64,000 nt of DNA from Acidobacteriota bacterium (GTDB taxonomy: Bacteria > Actinomycetota > Acidimicrobiia > Acidimicrobiales > Microtrichaceae). The DNA lies in NCBI GenBank assembly GCA_003577145.1, contig QEUP01000003.1:62001-126000 (forward strand), given 5' to 3'. Position 1 is the stretch's first letter, and each line of letters opens with the position of its first letter. Positions 1-6,758 of the stretch are shown piece by piece. The notes beneath the pieces were generated by a model. The model saw nothing but the letters and a program-made list of their open reading frames with translations, did not search any database and had not been told where the DNA came from. A program made the translations under genes and the position numbers.

Positions 1-22
1 GGTTCGACTCCGGGTCGTTCCC
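1..22 (+). tRNA. Partial tRNA, 3' end only (identity unknown)
   Basis: The window opens with a T-arm: GGTTCGACTCC gives the last two bases of the 5' T-stem, a canonical TTCGACT loop and the 3' stem CCGGG. A 7-nt acceptor strand TCGTTCC (15-21) and a discriminator C (22) follow, and no CCA is encoded. The anticodon lies upstream of the window, so the amino acid cannot be named. C73 would fit tRNA-His, but the acceptor sequence alone does not establish that. A chance T-arm-like sequence remains possible. Confidence 0.45.
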
Positions 23-182
23 CTGGGCCCAAGGACCCACTCCGCCTGGTTCCCGTCACTAGTCCGTTCGGCCTATGTGTCGGCCAACCGGGCCGAGGAC
101 TTGAATGGCTCCTCGTTCCCCGAGCTGATCTCATCCCCCACGAGAGCTGCGAGGTCCCGGGTGGCGCACGACCCGACCGCGG

Positions 183-908
183 TCACTCCCAGCGGAAACA
201 GGCTGCCGCGGCGGCCGGAAGAGCCACAGCCCAGATCACGAGCACGATCCAGGCCCGCCCCGCCACCTCCGCGCCCGCCTTGAGCGAGCCCACGACCACC
301 TCCGAAAGAGCCGCCGCGGGAAGGAGGCGGGAAAGCGCGGCGAGCCAGTCGGGCAGTTCGCTGAGGGGAAAGACCATGCCTCCGGTGAGCAGGAACAGGA
401 GCCAGAGCCCGTTCGCCAAGCCAAGCGTGACGGTGCCGGGAAGGGTGCCCGCCAGCAGCAGCCCCAGTCCGGCGAACGCCAGCGTGCCGAGGAGGACGCC
501 CGCCGCGGCAGAGGGCCAACCGGTGCTGTCCGGCGACCACCCGAGCAGGTAGGCGACCGGTATGAGCACCGCGAATTGCACCGCCTCGATACAGACAACT
601 GTCGATGCCTTGGCAGCCACCAGTCGCGGTCGACCCAGAGGCGTCGTCCCGAGCCGCTTCAGCACCAGATACTGACGTTCGAAACCGGTGCTGATGCCGA
701 GGCTGACCATGGCACTCGACATGACCGCCAACGCGAGGATGGCTGGGGCGAGGAAATCGACGGGATCGGTCGTACCCGTCGGGAGAACCTCGACCATCGA
801 GAAGAACACCAACAGCATCACCGGGATGACGACGCTGACGAGCATCTGCTCGCCCTGGCGCAAAGTGAGGGTCAACTCTGTGCGGACCTGGGCCAGGTAT
901 GCGCTCAC
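183..908 (-). CDS. ABC-2 type exporter, permease subunit
   Basis: A 241-residue integral membrane protein with about six hydrophobic segments: one near residues 24-42, a pair around 53-72, and several after residue 107. It ends in a short basic tail. The topology and the adjacent ATPase place it in the ABC-2 (drug/polymer exporter) permease class. The GTG start overlaps the stop of the ATPase gene in a GTGA tetranucleotide (905-908), which implies translational coupling. The substrate cannot be read from sequence. A short hairpin (TCGGCC/GGCCGA at 80-96) lies 87 nt downstream but lacks a T-run, so I do not call it a terminator. Confidence 0.88.
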   Translation of the reverse strand: MSAYLAQVRTELTLTLRQGEQMLVSVVIPVMLLVFFSMVEVLPTGTTDPVDFLAPAILALAVMSSAMVSLGISTGFERQYLVLKRLGTTPLGRPRLVAAKASTVVCIEAVQFAVLIPVAYLLGWSPDSTGWPSAAAGVLLGTLAFAGLGLLLAGTLPGTVTLGLANGLWLLFLLTGGMVFPLSELPDWLAALSRLLPAAALSEVVVGSLKAGAEVAGRAWIVLVIWAVALPAAAAACFRWE

Positions 909-1870
909 GGGGGAGGCCCCTGCGCTCTCTCCTGCGAGTTGGTCGAGTTGCCTCGGGCGGTGCCCTCGACGGGCCTGCTACGGGTCAGCCGTAGGAAGAC
1001 GTCGTCGAGCCGCTGCCTGCCGGCACGGAGGTCGGCGATCGCCAGGTCCCTTGCGGCGAGCCAGGACGTGACGGCTGCCACGTTCGCGGGGTCCGGCGCG
1101 ATCTCCACGCGGTACTCGCCCACGCTGAGCTCGACGACCTTTCCTCCCACCGCCGCACCCAAGCCCTCGAGGTCAAGGGTGCTCGGACCGCTGAAGAGGA
1201 TGTGGTCGGTCTCGCCGGCCACGAGCTCGAGCGGCCGGCCGGCGGCGACGACCTCGCCGTGGTCGATGATGATCACGTGGTCAGCCAGCTTCTCCGCCTC
1301 CTCGAGGTCGTGGGTGGCAAGCAGGACGCAGACGCCGCGGTCGACGAGGTCGCGCACGATCTCGCGGATCAGCAGCCGTCCTTCGACGTCGACACCGGCT
1401 GTCGGCTCGTCCAGGAAGGCGACCGAAGGTCGCCCCACCAGAGCCAGCGCCAAGGAGAGTCGCTGCTGTTCACCGCCTGACAACCGCCGCCAGGTCGTAC
1501 GGGCCTTGCTGCTCAGCCCGACGCGATCGACCAGCTCCCCGGGGTCCAGGGGGTCCCGGTGGTAGGCGGCGAAGAGCTGCACGACTTCGCCCACGCGGAT
1601 CCCGGTGTAGACGCCTCCCTCCTGGAGCATGACGCCGATCCGGGGCAAGAGTCGCGACCGGTCCGAGAAGGGATCGAGGCCGAGAACTCGCACCGACCCG
1701 CTCGTCGGCCGCCGGTAGCCTTCGAGGCACTCGATGGTCGAGGTCTTGCCGGCCCCGTTTGGACCGAGAACCACCGTCACCTCTCCTGCTTCGGCGGTGA
1801 ACACGACCTGGTCCACCGCTGTCAGGTCGCCGTAGCGGATGGTGAGGTCGTTCACCTCGATGGCAGGCAC
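905..1870 (-). CDS. ABC exporter ATP-binding subunit
   Basis: About 321 residues. It has a complete nucleotide-binding domain: Walker A GPNGAGKTS, signature LSGGEQQRL, Walker B AFLDEPTAGVD and H-loop ATHD, followed by a C-terminal extension typical of DrrA/CcmA-like exporters. It should energise the permease it overlaps. The frame is open further upstream, but I chose the GTG at 1870 (VPAIEVNDL...). A TANNNT -10 box (TACGGT on the minus strand, 1877-1882) lies only 6 nt before it, as expected for a leaderless mRNA, and the ABC domain begins there. It is divergent from serS. Confidence 0.88.
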   Translation of the reverse strand: MPAIEVNDLTIRYGDLTAVDQVVFTAEAGEVTVVLGPNGAGKTSTIECLEGYRRPTSGSVRVLGLDPFSDRSRLLPRIGVMLQEGGVYTGIRVGEVVQLFAAYHRDPLDPGELVDRVGLSSKARTTWRRLSGGEQQRLSLALALVGRPSVAFLDEPTAGVDVEGRLLIREIVRDLVDRGVCVLLATHDLEEAEKLADHVIIIDHGEVVAAGRPLELVAGETDHILFSGPSTLDLEGLGAAVGGKVVELSVGEYRVEIAPDPANVAAVTSWLAARDLAIADLRAGRQRLDDVFLRLTRSRPVEGTARGNSTNSQERAQGPPP

Positions 1871-1876
1871 TGCGTG

Positions 1877-1920
1877 ACCGTAGCAATGCGTTCGGTCCGC
1901 GGGCGATCTCCGGCTACCGT
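1877..1920. promoter_or_regulatory. Back-to-back leaderless promoters for the ABC operon and serS
   Basis: The 58 bp between two divergent start codons hold two TANNNT -10 boxes facing outward. TACGGT (minus strand, 1877-1882) lies 6 nt before the GTG of the ABC ATPase. TACCGT (plus strand, 1915-1920) lies 8 nt before the ATG of serS. No Shine-Dalgarno sequence precedes either start, so both transcripts are probably leaderless. No clear -35 boxes are visible. Confidence 0.5.
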
Positions 1921-1928
1921 GCTCTCCC

Positions 1929-3209
1929 ATGCTCGATGTGCGCCTGCTTCGCACTGACCTCGAAGCAGTGGAGGCCGGCATAGCCCGCCGGGGGGGCGAC
2001 CTGTCGCAGGTCGAGCGCGCCGCCGAGTTGGATCGGGCTCAGCGCAGGGTCAGCTCGGAACGGGACGAGCTCCGCAGCCGGATCAAGAGGATCTCCGAGG
2101 AGGTAGCTGGGCTGCGACGGGACGGCCGGATCGATGACGCTGAGGTGTTGCAGGCCGAGAGCCGGCTGATGGGCGAGGCGGAGAAGGCGCTGGCCGCCGA
2201 GTCCGACACCCTTGCGGGTGAGCTCCGGGAGCTGTTGCTGCGGATTCCCAACCTCCCGGCTCCGGACTGCCCCGATGGCTCCGGCGAAGGTGACAACGTG
2301 GTGCTGAGGGTCGTGGGGTACGAACCGGACGCCTACGGTGGGTCACAGAGGGTCCCGCACTGGGAGATCGGGTCAGAGCTCGGCATCCTGGACCTCGAGC
2401 GTGGCGCCAAGCTCTCGGGTTCGATGTTCCCCTTGTATCGCAAGGCAGGTGCCCAGCTGGTCCGCGCGCTGTGCCAGGTTGCGCTGGATCGCAACCGTGA
2501 TCTGTACGAGGAGATCAGACCGCCGAGCCTGGTCCGCACCGAGACGATGGTGAGTACCGGGCACCTCCCCAAGTTCGGCGACGACGCCTACCACATCGAG
2601 CGCGACGACCTGTGGGGGATCCCCACCGCCGAGGTGCCACTGACATCGATGGGTAGGGACGAGATCCTCGACGAAGCCGATCTGCCCATGCGCATGATGG
2701 CGTACACGCCGTGTTTCCGCCGCGAAGCCGGGGCCGCCGGCAAGGACACGAGAGGCCTGTTACGGGTGCACGAGTTCGACAAGGTCGAGCTGCTCGCGTA
2801 CGCGACTCCGGAGCAGGCCGAGGGAGTTCATGCCGAGATACTCGAGCGGGCCGAAACGCTCATCGAAGCTCTCGGGCTCGCCTACCGGGTCCTCGACCTG
2901 TGCTGTGGGGACATCGGCAACTCGTCGGCGCGGACCTTCGACATCGAGATCTACGCGCCCGGCGTCGATCAGTGGCTCGAGGTGTCGTCGGTGTCATGGT
3001 TCAGCGATTACCAGGCGAGACGAGCCGGCGTCCGGTATCGGCCGGCCGGCGGGAAGGGCACGGGGGTCGTTCACACGCTGAACGGCTCGGGCCTGGCTGT
3101 TCCGAGGGTCTGGGCAGGAATCGTGGAGACGCACCACCGGCCGGACGGGGCGATCAGGATTCCCGACATCCTGGTTCCTTACATGGGCGGTCAACAGACC
3201 ATCACCTGA
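1929..3209 (+). CDS. serS: Seryl-tRNA synthetase
   Basis: Charges tRNA-Ser (and tRNA-Sec where present) with serine in the cytoplasm. The 426 residues match the family length. Residues 1 to about 110 form the tRNA-binding helical coiled-coil arm (charged heptads such as RDELRSRIKRISEEVAGLR). The rest is the class II catalytic core, with motif 2 FRREAGAAGKDTRG...HEFDKVE and motif 3 around TLNGSGLAVPR near the C-terminus. The ATG at 1929 follows a -10 box by 8 nt with no ribosome binding site, so the message is likely leaderless. It stands alone; the 87-bp repeat begins 32 bp after the stop. Confidence 0.97.
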   Translation: MLDVRLLRTDLEAVEAGIARRGGDLSQVERAAELDRAQRRVSSERDELRSRIKRISEEVAGLRRDGRIDDAEVLQAESRLMGEAEKALAAESDTLAGELRELLLRIPNLPAPDCPDGSGEGDNVVLRVVGYEPDAYGGSQRVPHWEIGSELGILDLERGAKLSGSMFPLYRKAGAQLVRALCQVALDRNRDLYEEIRPPSLVRTETMVSTGHLPKFGDDAYHIERDDLWGIPTAEVPLTSMGRDEILDEADLPMRMMAYTPCFRREAGAAGKDTRGLLRVHEFDKVELLAYATPEQAEGVHAEILERAETLIEALGLAYRVLDLCCGDIGNSSARTFDIEIYAPGVDQWLEVSSVSWFSDYQARRAGVRYRPAGGKGTGVVHTLNGSGLAVPRVWAGIVETHHRPDGAIRIPDILVPYMGGQQTIT

Positions 3210-3240
3210 CCATCCAGCCTCAGTCGGGGACCAAGGGTGG

Positions 3241-3327
3241 CTAGTTCCCTCGGGGGCTGCGCCCCCGACGCACGGCCTTCGGCCGGGCTCCCCCATCGGC
3301 CGGCGGGGACCCCACCCCCACCGGCGG
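3241..3327 (-). repeat. 87-bp interspersed hairpin element, copy 1 (inverted relative to copy 2)
   Basis: This interval matches the reverse complement of 28206-28292 over all 87 bases without a gap, with six mismatches (93% identity). It contains two compact hairpins: CGGGGGC-TGC-GCCCCCG (3251-3267) and CGGCC-TTC-GGCCG (3273-3285). It lies in the spacer between serS and ccdA, which are convergent, and could serve as a transcription barrier here. It has no transposase ORF or target-site duplication, so it resembles a REP/MITE-like palindromic unit. Confidence 0.85.
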
Positions 3328-3360
3328 CGCTTGCCAAATAGCCAACAATTTGTCGATGCT

Positions 3361-3392
3361 CGCCCCGCAAGCACCTCGCCCCGCAAGCGCCT
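3361..3392. repeat. Two tandem 16-bp units at the 3' end of ccdA
   Basis: CGCCCCGCAAGC(A/G)CCT occurs twice in immediate succession (3361-3376 and 3377-3392) with one mismatch. The array runs up to and across the stop codon of the minus-strand ccdA gene, so a slip event here would change the sequence just past the stop. Confidence 0.7.
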
Positions 3393-4326
3393 AGCCGACC
3401 GCAGCCCTGTCGTCGGCTGTGGTGTCGACGCCTCGAGTCGGCGGACGAGTTTCGCCCGCTTCAGTGGCGGCGTGTCGGCGGCCGAGGAATCGCCATGCGA
3501 TCACGCCCGTCACGGCAGCAGCTATCACAACGCCGAAGATGATGCCCAGCCTGGCGGTGCCGTAGTCGTTGATCCAGCTCTGTATGGTGCCCTGCCAGCT
3601 CTGTAGAGGTGGGGTAGCGGCATCGAGGTTGTCGTTGTTGATCTGGATCTCCCAGTACCCGTAGTACATGACGTAGACGCCGGCCACCACGAGCAGGATC
3701 CCCGAGACCCTCGTGACGTAGGGCAGGAACCGCCGCATCGCGTGCACCAGGCCCTGCTTGGCGAAGGCCACCGCGAGCGTGAGCACGGCCAGTACGAGCC
3801 CCATTCCCAGGCCGTAGGCGAGGAACAGCACGAAGCTGTCGAGGGGGTTGCCGGTCGACGCCGCGTTGATCGTGTTCGACAGGAAGATCCCCACGGTGCA
3901 GCTGAGGGACGCCACTGCGTAGGCCACGCCGAAGAGGAACATCGAGGCTGCCTGGCGGCTCCCCGTACCCAGTTGCAGCTTCGGCAGCCTCACCGTGGGC
4001 TCGAACCCTCGGAGCATGGCGATGCCCAGACCGACGACACCGATTCCGATCACGACGGTGACATACGGCAGGATCTCTCCGATGACGCCGGCGACGGTGC
4101 CGAAAACGAGGCCGAACAGGCCGAACACGACGATGAACCCGAGCGTCAGGGCTCCGCTGACACCTACGGCTTTGAGTATCGCCGCGCCGCGGTTGGACGC
4201 GGTGGTCTCGGGATCCTCAAGGCCGAGGAAGTACGACAGGTAGGCGGGGAGCATGGCGAAGCCACACGGGTTGAAGGCGGCGACCATCCCGGTCGAGAAC
4301 GCCAGGGCTAGCTGTGTGCTGGTCAA
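3391..4326 (-). CDS. ccdA: Cytochrome c biogenesis protein CcdA (DsbD transmembrane domain family)
   Basis: A 311-residue polytopic membrane protein that passes electrons from cytoplasmic thioredoxin to extracytoplasmic thiol proteins. The two family cysteines are visible, at C21 in FNPCGFAMLP and C143 in SLSCTVGIFL, each inside a membrane helix. Six to seven hydrophobic segments are followed by a hydrophilic C-terminal tail rich in Thr/Ala. The start is a TTG that overlaps the stop of the upstream TlpA-like gene as TTGA (4323-4326), which fixes both the start and the operon. The overlap implies it reduces its neighbour's CxxC motif. Confidence 0.92.
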   Translation of the reverse strand: MTSTQLALAFSTGMVAAFNPCGFAMLPAYLSYFLGLEDPETTASNRGAAILKAVGVSGALTLGFIVVFGLFGLVFGTVAGVIGEILPYVTVVIGIGVVGLGIAMLRGFEPTVRLPKLQLGTGSRQAASMFLFGVAYAVASLSCTVGIFLSNTINAASTGNPLDSFVLFLAYGLGMGLVLAVLTLAVAFAKQGLVHAMRRFLPYVTRVSGILLVVAGVYVMYYGYWEIQINNDNLDAATPPLQSWQGTIQSWINDYGTARLGIIFGVVIAAAVTGVIAWRFLGRRHAATEAGETRPPTRGVDTTADDRAAVG

Positions 4327-4970
4327 CGCAGTTCCTGGTCGATCATCTCTCGGAGCGCCTCTTCGGTGAGCAGGCCGCTGTTGACCTTGGCGACGGTTCC
4401 GTCCTTTGTGATCAACACGGTGTGGGGCATCGCGATCCCGCCGAACTCGCTGAGCAGCGTCGAGTCAGGGTCACGCGCGACGTCGAAGGTGACGCCGGTC
4501 TGTTCGACCAGCTCGAGGCCGTCCGCGACCGTGTCCCCGACGTTCAACCCGAGGAAGGAGACCTCGCCGGCGAGATCGTCGTAGACGGCCTCGAAATCGG
4601 GCATCTCTGTGACACAGGACGCACACGTCGTGGAGAAGAAGTTCACGACCAGCGGTGCGCCTTCGTAGTCGGTCACCGAACCGGTCGAGCCGTCGAAGTA
4701 CTCGAAGGCTGTGGCAGGTGCCGGCTCGCCCGGATCGAGATCGCCCGTCTCGGCAGTGGACGCTGACGCATCAGCATCGAGTACGTCTTGCACGTCCAGC
4801 GGATCAGCGTCGGAGCCTCCTCCGGCACGCAGAATCACGACAGCCACCAGCAGCGCCACAGCCAAGGACATGGCGGTGACGCCGATGATCACGTGCAGGG
4901 GCAAGCGCTCGGGCCGAGTCGAGGTATCTGGAGGGGTGTCGATGCCCTCAACGGTAGCCATGCCCGTCAT
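4323..4970 (-). CDS. Membrane-anchored TlpA/ResA-like thiol-disulfide oxidoreductase
   Basis: A 215-residue protein with a cytoplasmic N-terminus, one membrane anchor at about residues 25-47, an acidic linker, and a thioredoxin-fold domain outside the membrane. The redox motif is C116-A-S-C119 (FFSTTCASC), and the cis-proline loop MPHTVL is present. Such proteins reduce apocytochrome c or other extracytoplasmic disulfides, using electrons from CcdA, whose gene overlaps its stop. The frame is open upstream to 5057. I placed the start at the ATG at 4970 because the residues before it look non-coding; the ATG at 4961 is an alternative. Confidence 0.88.
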   Translation of the reverse strand: MTGMATVEGIDTPPDTSTRPERLPLHVIIGVTAMSLAVALLVAVVILRAGGGSDADPLDVQDVLDADASASTAETGDLDPGEPAPATAFEYFDGSTGSVTDYEGAPLVVNFFSTTCASCVTEMPDFEAVYDDLAGEVSFLGLNVGDTVADGLELVEQTGVTFDVARDPDSTLLSEFGGIAMPHTVLITKDGTVAKVNSGLLTEEALREMIDQELR

Positions 4971-5137
4971 GGAGTGGCATTCGGTACGGATGAGAGTTGA
5001 GTGAGACCTGGCTGTTCGGGTGTTCTGCCTGCCCCCTCGGCGGGCCGGGGCTCGCATCAGCCGTTGCCCCGGCCCGCGGTGCGGGTTGGTGCACCTTGGA
5101 ACTCCCCCGGAGCAGAAGCCGCCGGAACGAAGCTGGT

Positions 5138-5485
5138 CTACGCCGTTTGAAGATCTTGGAGGTGATCCGGTATCGGTACGACCGGGAGCTCGTCATCGGG
5201 ACGGGGAGTCTTCGGTGGGCGTCCCCGCCGGCGCTTCTGGGCGACGATCCGGCCGTTGATGAACAGCTGCCCACCCCAGACCCCCCACGGCTCCCTCCTG
5301 GCCATCGCTCCCTCCAGGCACGGGGCCAGCACGGGGCATTCGGCGCAGATCGTCTTGGCTCGGGCTATCTCGTGCAGTTCTTCCGAGAAGAACACGCGCG
5401 TGAAGGTGCCGGTGCCGTCGGCGCAAAGGGCCTGGCTCCACCAGGCCCTGGTGTCGTAGTCCTGTGCTGTAAGGCGGGCGAACAC
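5138..5485 (-). CDS. WhiB-family iron-sulfur transcriptional regulator
   Basis: A 115-residue protein with the four conserved cysteines of the Wbl family (C21, then C47-x2-C50-x5-C56) that hold a [4Fe-4S] cluster. The GVWGG turn is at about 68-72, and a basic C-terminus contains RRGRPPK, a classical AT-hook-like minor-groove motif. Wbl proteins bind the primary sigma factor and respond to redox signals or NO; the target genes are not known here. The GTG start is preceded by AGGGGG about 8 nt away. A strong hairpin lies 39-68 bp upstream of its start and could be a leader element as well as the terminator of the previous gene. Confidence 0.95.
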   Translation of the reverse strand: MFARLTAQDYDTRAWWSQALCADGTGTFTRVFFSEELHEIARAKTICAECPVLAPCLEGAMARREPWGVWGGQLFINGRIVAQKRRRGRPPKTPRPDDELPVVPIPDHLQDLQTA

Positions 5486-5523
5486 GTCGCCACCCCCTTG
5501 TTGGTTGGTGACTGAGAAAGCAG

Positions 5524-5553
5524 AAAGGCCGTCGGGGTGTCCCGACGGCCTTT
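5524..5553 (-). terminator. Strong 13-bp hairpin, probable terminator of the 5580-5771 unit
   Basis: AAAGGCCGTCGGG (5524-5536), loop GTGT, then CCCGACGGCCTTT (5541-5553): a perfect 13-bp stem. Read on the minus strand it is followed by the pyrimidine-rich TTTCTGCTTTCTC and lies 26 nt beyond the stop of the small gene 5580-5771. It is nearly symmetrical and could also stop plus-strand transcription. It lies just upstream of whiB, so an attenuator role cannot be excluded. Confidence 0.75.
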
Positions 5554-5579
5554 CGGAGAATCTTTCTTCGCAGCGCTCT

Positions 5580-5771
5580 CTAGGGCGAAGACTCCTCCAG
5601 GCCTCGGGACCGGAACTGGGTGCTCACGTGGTCGCGGTGCTTGGGCGTCGACCAGATCACTGATCCGGCGGAGCCGAGGACCGCGATGTCGGCGGCGGCG
5701 AGAGGCCGAGCGTCACACGGGAGCGCCGAGCCCATCTCAGGGCCATGCATCGTGGTGGCGCTGCGGTACAT
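5580..5771 (-). CDS. Small protein of unknown function (63 residues)
   Basis: I recognise no family. Coding evidence is indirect. Codon third positions are roughly 80% or more G/C, as in neighbouring genes. A well-formed promoter (TTGACA, 17 nt, TTGAAT) lies about 90 bp upstream on the same strand, and a perfect hairpin terminator lies 26 nt downstream. The protein has one cysteine (LPCDARPLAAADIAV), no signal peptide and no membrane segment. The ribosome binding site before the ATG at 5771 is weak; the ATG at 5750 is an alternative. The transcript could instead be a structured RNA. Confidence 0.5.
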   Translation of the reverse strand: MYRSATTMHGPEMGSALPCDARPLAAADIAVLGSAGSVIWSTPKHRDHVSTQFRSRGLEESSP

Positions 5772-5859
5772 CTCGATCAGTCTCGCTCGTCCTGCGTCTA
5801 CGTTCGTGTGGGCGTTCTTCCCGCGATTCTAGTTCGCGGGCAAAGGAATCCCGCTGCCG

Positions 5860-5888
5860 ATTCAACTCACTGCTGGAACTGCTGTCAA
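5860..5888 (-). promoter_or_regulatory. Sigma-70-type promoter driving the 5580-5771 unit
   Basis: On the minus strand: consensus -35 TTGACA (complement of 5883-5888), a 17-nt spacer, then TTGAAT (complement of 5860-5865), which matches TATAAT at four of six positions. The predicted transcript starts near 5853 and would run through the small gene to the hairpin at 5524-5553, about 330 nt. Confidence 0.55.
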
Positions 5889-5930
5889 ACCATTTTCCGG
5901 GCTGTTGGCCCGAGCATCGTGGCTGTCCCG

Positions 5931-5977
5931 TTCTTGGCAGCAATACCCCCTCCATGCGCTGAAAACGCTGCCAAGAA
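5931..5977. promoter_or_regulatory. Perfect 11-bp inverted repeat upstream of the thioesterase gene
   Basis: TTCTTGGCAGC (5931-5941) and GCTGCCAAGAA (5967-5977) are exact reverse complements separated by 25 bp. The right arm ends 16 nt before the ATG at 5993. It may be a looped operator with half-sites 36 bp apart (centre to centre), or a stem-loop in the leader. A second inverted repeat, CCCGCGA-N7-TCGCGGG, lies at 5820-5840. Confidence 0.45.
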
Positions 5978-5992
5978 GGTACTCTGCGCCGA

Positions 5993-6757
5993 ATGCGCGG
6001 CCTGGAGAGGTCATGTGCGTTCGAGCTCGTGCCGCGTCCGGGCTCGGGCCGACTGGTCAGCCATCAGCGACGCACCCGTGCCGGTGACTGCGACACCCGT
6101 GGGCTCATCCGCCTCGACGGCATAGCCCGCTACATGGAAGACGTCGCCAACGACGACATCGTCGATGTCGGTCTGCCCCGAGGCCACAGCTGGGTGGTGC
6201 GGCGCACGCACATCCGGGTGGAGAAGGCGGCGACGATCGGCGAGATGGTGACCTGTAGCACGTGGTGCTCGGGTCTCGGCCCGGCTTGGGCCGAACGGCG
6301 CACCTCTATCGAAGGTGAGCGCGGTGCCGAGATCGAAGCGGCGAGCACTTGGGTGTTCATCGAGCTCGGCTCAGGACGTCCTGCGCGTCTCGTTCCGCAG
6401 TTCGTCGACCTCTATGCGGAGGCCGCGGGCGGAAGGCGGGTGAAGGGTCGCCTGATGCACCCGTCGCCACCGGCTGACTCGACCCGCCGTCGCTGGCAGC
6501 TGCGGCACCGCGACTTCGACGTGCTGGGCCACATGAACAACGCGGCCTACTGGGAGGTCGTGGTGGACGAACTCGCCCGCCGGCCCGACATCGGTCCTCG
6601 GGTGTGGGCCGAGGTCGAGTATCGCGCTCCGATCGAGGTCGGTGACGAGGTCGAGATCCAGGTCTGCGAGTCGGGTTCGTCGCTGGAGGTCTGGCTGAGT
6701 GACACCCAGCGCGTCTACGCGTCCACCGTCGTGGCTGCGCTCGAAGGCTGCACGTGA
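5993..6757 (+). CDS. Acyl-ACP thioesterase (FatA/TesA-like double hotdog)
   Basis: A 254-residue protein predicted to hydrolyse acyl-ACP (or acyl-CoA) to free fatty acid. The N-terminal half contains the family-typical stretch RTRAGDCDTRGLIRLDGIA followed by RYMEDVANDD. The second hotdog starts near residue 160 with WQLRHRDFDVLGHMNNAAYWE, where the D...HMNN pattern is the hotdog catalytic/binding region. The double-hotdog length fits bacterial acyl-ACP thioesterases. Its stop is immediately followed by the convergent MBL-fold gene. The extreme N-terminus (to about residue 20) is poorly conserved in character, so the start is less certain. Confidence 0.82.
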   Translation: MRGLERSCAFELVPRPGSGRLVSHQRRTRAGDCDTRGLIRLDGIARYMEDVANDDIVDVGLPRGHSWVVRRTHIRVEKAATIGEMVTCSTWCSGLGPAWAERRTSIEGERGAEIEAASTWVFIELGSGRPARLVPQFVDLYAEAAGGRRVKGRLMHPSPPADSTRRRWQLRHRDFDVLGHMNNAAYWEVVVDELARRPDIGPRVWAEVEYRAPIEVGDEVEIQVCESGSSLEVWLSDTQRVYASTVVAALEGCT

Positions 6758-6758
6758 G

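Noticed and set aside
1-22. 3' end of tmRNA (ssrA)
   Set aside because: The acceptor strand and the absence of an encoded CCA do not match actinobacterial tmRNA ends; a plain tRNA is simpler.
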